This document shows positions 61,675-64,000 of a stretch of DNA of 64,000 nt, one piece after another. Numbering within the stretch: the first letter of the stretch is position 1; the number at the start of each line of letters is the position of its first letter. The translations under genes were made by a program, and so were the position numbers. Under the pieces are notes generated by a model. The model saw only the letters and a list, made by a program, of their open reading frames with translations. It was not told where the DNA came from and made no database searches. Source of the stretch: RGIG9379 sp031553005 (GTDB lineage: Bacteria > Bacteroidota > Bacteroidia > Bacteroidales > Paludibacteraceae); assembly GCA_031553005.1 (NCBI GenBank), contig JAVBMA010000006.1, forward strand, positions 1 through 64,000, read 5' to 3'.

Positions 61675-62190
61675 TTATTCGGAATACATTTTTTCAAAAT
61701 CAACATCTATATATCTATGCATTTTTGAAAAATCATATTGTAGTTTATACGAAAAACTATTTACAGGGTACTTATTGCGAAATAAACAATCAGTATCAAT
61801 GCTGCTAAACAAAGGTTCTTTATTTTTAATATAAAGTTTAATCCACTCTCCGTCTAATGTATACTGAAAGCATTGAATATCTTTTTCAAGAGAATTGTTA
61901 AAGTATTTATTTATGCTGTCGTTATTTACAATGATATTTTTTGCCTCAATAGGTTTTTGCGATTTTGTTTTGTGCGGCTTAACCCAAAAACTATGTAAAA
62001 AATTGTCTTTATGATACCAGACTAAACTAAAATCGTTAAAAGCAACCGAATACAAATAAATAGTATCAGCGTTTTTTTGCAACTTTTCAATTAGCCTGTC
62101 AGTTCTTTTCTGCGAGCATAATTGAGAACTGCAACTAAAAAACAATAGAGACATAAATACCCCAAATATTACAATGATTTTATTTTTCAT
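61675..62190 (-). CDS. Small lipoprotein, paralogue of the 63310 gene
   Basis: From the ATG at 62190 the product has 171 residues and a lipoprotein signal (MKNKIIVIFGVFMSLLFFSC, Cys20). The mature part has DTIYLYSVAFNDFSLVWYHKDNF, LEKDIQCFQYTLDGEWIKLYIKNKE and DCLFRNKYPVNSFSYKLQYDFSK, matching the 63310–63816 product in order and spacing. An upstream ATG at 62259 would read through the junction repeat and is less likely. No function is known. Confidence 0.65.
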   Translation of the reverse strand: MKNKIIVIFGVFMSLLFFSCSSQLCSQKRTDRLIEKLQKNADTIYLYSVAFNDFSLVWYHKDNFLHSFWVKPHKTKSQKPIEAKNIIVNNDSINKYFNNSLEKDIQCFQYTLDGEWIKLYIKNKEPLFSSIDTDCLFRNKYPVNSFSYKLQYDFSKMHRYIDVDFEKMYSE

Positions 62191-62215
62191 TCTATTTGCT
62201 CTTGATTTCTTTAGT

Positions 62216-62296
62216 TTGTCGTAGTTAAAAGTGGCTGTTGCACAACTCACCGTTTTCATTCTGTTTTACAATTATTTTACATTGAGCTCAACTAAG
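62216..62296. repeat. Junction repeat, unit 4
   Basis: GTCGTAGTTAAAA at the left and TTACATTGAGCTCAACTAAG at the right end (62278–62296). The left half is diverged (CGTAG kept, CTTAGTTCGG lost). Confidence 0.55.
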
Positions 62297-62320
62297 ACGC
62301 ATTATTATTTTTTATACAAT

Positions 62321-62754
62321 CTAAAAAAACTCTTTAGAAAACATTGATTTTCTTTGTTTTGTTATTCTATTAATTAATTGTTGCAGTTTTTTATCAAAAA
62401 CAACTTGTTGTCCGTCTAATTCCATTGCAGACTCTCCATCAAGAAAAAGAATAGATTTGTGATTAGGATATATTAATGAAACTTGTTGCCTTACATCAGG
62501 CTCTCGGCATTTATCATTTTCTGACATAAAATAGTATCTGTAATTGTTTTGTTATTTGCCTCGGTCATACAAATAAAACGCTCAGGGGTAACATGTGCAA
62601 TATACATTTCATAAATATCAACATATCGGATTTGTATTTCTTGAATGTTTTTTTGACATAGTGATTGATTTACGTTTAATAAAACAAACCAAAAACTTGT
62701 CAAAAATATTTTGTTTATATATTTATTCAATTTCAATTTCAATTTCAATTTCAT
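62321..62754 (-). pseudogene. Split gene for a secreted protein (two frames)
   Basis: The N-terminal half (from ATG 62754, MKLKLKLKLNKYINKIF…QSLCQ) has a signal-like helix and runs to 62491 in one frame. The C-terminal half (ending SMFSKEFF at 62321) continues in another frame from about 62527. Together they would give a protein of about 140 residues with YVDIYEMYIAHVTPERF and LIYPNHKSILFLDGESAM. The overlap of 37 bases suggests a frameshift; two separate small genes are possible. Confidence 0.45.
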
Positions 62755-62801
62755 TTGATGTTGATCCTTTTACTTGACCCTATTAATGATGCGGGAGTGA
62801 A

Positions 62802-63149
62802 TTATGCACTAACAAAAGAAAAATGTAAATCACAATCTATCTCCCTAATGATATTTAAAACCGATTGAGGAACAGTAAGACCTCCCATATCATACGAAGA
62901 GGTAATGCCAATAAATATATTTACATCTTTTGGATCCAATTTATACTCTTTTAGCAATGTTTTAATGCAGTCGGGAGAAGTAACATACTCCATATCTATT
63001 ATTATTATTACAAATGTTTTTTTTGGATTTGCTTTATATTTAAAGTTCTCATCCCAAAAAGTTTTAATTGTATCAAATTTTTTCAATGAAACTTTCATTC
63101 TAAATGAAAGCATCACTTTATCAATTCCATTTTCTCTAATTATTTCCAT
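62802..63149 (-). CDS. Small cytoplasmic protein, possible immunity protein
   Basis: A 115-residue protein without a signal peptide, with alternating strand/helix (DKVMLSFRMKVSLKKFDTIK, TFVIIIIDMEYVTS, VNIFIGITSSYDMGGLTV). No family is recognised. The orphan frame at 63152–63256 ends two bases before its start codon, the tightest such junction in the array. A cytoplasmic immunity role is inference. Confidence 0.6.
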   Translation of the reverse strand: MEIIRENGIDKVMLSFRMKVSLKKFDTIKTFWDENFKYKANPKKTFVIIIIDMEYVTSPDCIKTLLKEYKLDPKDVNIFIGITSSYDMGGLTVPQSVLNIIREIDCDLHFSFVSA

Positions 63150-63151
63150 AT

Positions 63152-63256
63152 TTATTGACTTTTAAAGTCTTTTGCTAATTGATTTAATTGTGACCAAGAA
63201 TAATTATCCGCCCTTAGTTCGGCGTAGTTAAAAATTACGCCGAACGTACTTTGCAT
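63152..63256 (-). pseudogene. Orphan C-terminal frame (toxin-tip-like)
   Basis: Frame MQSTFGVIFNYAELRADNY to AKDFKSQ, then TAA; the Met at 63256 may be accidental. It crosses the junction repeat and ends next to the small cytoplasmic gene. Confidence 0.5.
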
Positions 63257-63281
63257 TTTTTACATATTATGCTCAACTAAG
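63213..63281. repeat. Junction repeat, unit 5 (most complete)
   Basis: CTTAGTTCGGCGTAG (63213–63227) and TTACATATTATGCTCAACTAAG (63260–63281) enclose ATTACGCCGAACGTACTTTG. Confidence 0.7.
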
Positions 63282-63309
63282 CTATTATTAAATGCAACAT
63301 ACGGGCTGT

Positions 63310-63816
63310 CTATTGATATTCTATTTCCCACATATTGTAGATTTTTATATCATTTACAATTTTATTCAAGAAATCAGATTTATAGGTTCCTTTTTTTAGA
63401 CAATTTATATCTATAGGAAAATCTTTGTTATATATTTTCCCATTAATATTAACTCTAAACCCGAACATATCTCCATCTAATTCCAAATCGCATTTTTGAT
63501 AAAGTTCCTTTTCAATATCTTTGAATGCAATATTGGCATATTGTATTAATTCCTTTTTTGAAATAGTTTCTTTTTTGTTTCTTTTTCCTTTTACTAATTT
63601 ATAAATTTCAATTTCTTTGAAATTGTAAGTCCAAATAGTTGAAAAGGATGTATAAGTGGAAGACAGATAAAAAACATTTCCATTTTTTTTAAATAGATTA
63701 ATTATTTGCTTTTCGGTAAATTCGTTATTTTGATTAATATTGTATCGCATTGTAGAACAAGATATTGAAAATAAGAAAATAGAAAGCAGGATTATTTCTA
63801 TACCGTGTTTTTTCAT
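63310..63816 (-). CDS. Small lipoprotein, paralogue of the 61675 gene
   Basis: The 168-residue product is a lipoprotein (LLSIFLFSISC, Cys20) with VFYLSSTYTSFSTIWTYNF, DIEKELYQKCDLELDGDMF and DINCLKKGTYKSDFLNKIV, the same landmarks in the same order as the 61675 product. The two look like diverged copies of one gene within the array. ATG overlaps the stop of the upstream small frame (ATGA), a sign of coupled translation. Its role is unknown. Confidence 0.7.
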   Translation of the reverse strand: MKKHGIEIILLSIFLFSISCSTMRYNINQNNEFTEKQIINLFKKNGNVFYLSSTYTSFSTIWTYNFKEIEIYKLVKGKRNKKETISKKELIQYANIAFKDIEKELYQKCDLELDGDMFGFRVNINGKIYNKDFPIDINCLKKGTYKSDFLNKIVNDIKIYNMWEIEYQ

Positions 63817-63965
63817 TTTTCTTGTCCTCCCATTTTTAAAAAGTCAGTCCATTTAACTGTTTGTAACACACCATTTTTATTGAAAAATGTTACAGTACCA
63901 CTCCTAACACCAATCACAAACTCAATTTCTTTAAAACAAATAACGTTATCGGTATTGTTATACAT
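63813..63965 (-). CDS. Short frame overlapping the lipoprotein start
   Basis: A 50-residue frame from ATG 63965: MYNNTDNVICFKEIEFVIG, then TVTFFNKNGVLQTVKWTDF, ending GGQEK at 63813. It overlaps the next start codon by four bases (ATGA). The content looks like a conserved small domain or the end of a larger protein; a stop codon lies upstream in frame. Adjacent to the window end, its context is incomplete. Confidence 0.5.
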   Translation of the reverse strand: MYNNTDNVICFKEIEFVIGVRSGTVTFFNKNGVLQTVKWTDFLKMGGQEK

Positions 63966-64000
63966 TCTGCGATTAAAGCCGGTAAATTAACAAATTCAAA

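Noticed and set aside
58881..63281. Right-end repeats as further attC sites
   Set aside because: The GTT- and AAC-type cores are in the opposite order from attC, the centre differs and own-end complementarity is not seen.
1..64000. CRISPR array or rRNA operon
   Set aside because: No regularly spaced direct repeats with unique spacers and no rRNA-like conserved stretches were seen.

Overview
The window looks like chromosome of an AT-rich member of the Bacteroidota, most likely order Bacteroidales. The evidence is a 1094-residue SecA with Zn tail, Bacteroidota-type promoters (TTTG-N19/21-TAnnTTTG), a DUF4494 protein, a PorW/SprE–PorX pair and a cargo protein with a type IX secretion sorting tail, a serine palmitoyltransferase beside an inositol-lipid gene cluster, and a PG0541-type protein behind an RND pump. 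No rRNA, tRNA or CRISPR array was found.

Region by region. 1–32 kb is mostly core genome: secA, lgt, a flavodiiron protein, a glucosamine-6-phosphate deaminase, a phosphohexomutase, cysK, a porin, yggS, an acyl-CoA ligase, rimM and catalase, then porW/sprE–porX and a TetR-controlled TolC/adaptor/RND efflux operon. 32–43 kb is an accessory block in which every gene lies on the minus strand. It is cut into seven units by about 137-bp imperfect palindromes that behave like integron attC sites, and it is headed by a decayed tyrosine recombinase and an attI-like core. 43–50 kb holds spt, inositol-phosphate synthase, a HAD hydrolase, a UPF0104 membrane protein, a CDP-alcohol phosphatidyltransferase and an ATP-grasp-like protein, a likely sphingolipid and inositol-lipid locus. 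51–57 kb carries a T9SS cargo, a TRIC channel, a MerR regulator, an M23 peptidase and alaS. 58–64 kb is a second minus-strand array of small lipoproteins and secreted proteins. Several of these are preceded by short orphan C-terminal reading frames, and the units are bounded by a different repeat; it resembles orphan toxin-tip/immunity modules.

The most notable system is the 32.1–42.4 kb cassette array. Sites run from RYYYAAC-like to GTTRRRY-like ends. In four of the seven cassettes the first eight bases (after the presumed G^TT crossover) are exactly complementary to the start of that cassette's own terminal site, and all four sequences differ. That covariation is expected if circular cassettes with palindromic recombination sites were inserted one by one. 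Contents include an AbiE-like toxin–antitoxin pair, an FRG-domain protein, a PD-(D/E)XK nuclease-like protein, a histidine-kinase-like/receiver pair, a three-gene membrane module and a 55-residue orphan.

Other non-coding structure: a ~95-bp element in three diverged copies, a CCTTTCAA/TTGAAAGG repeat placed by gene polarity, two 24-bp palindromes with compensatory changes, an in-frame palindrome insertion in alaS, an 11-unit 21-bp minisatellite and a promoter–terminator unit that may be a small RNA. All calls come from reading the sequence; no database search was run.
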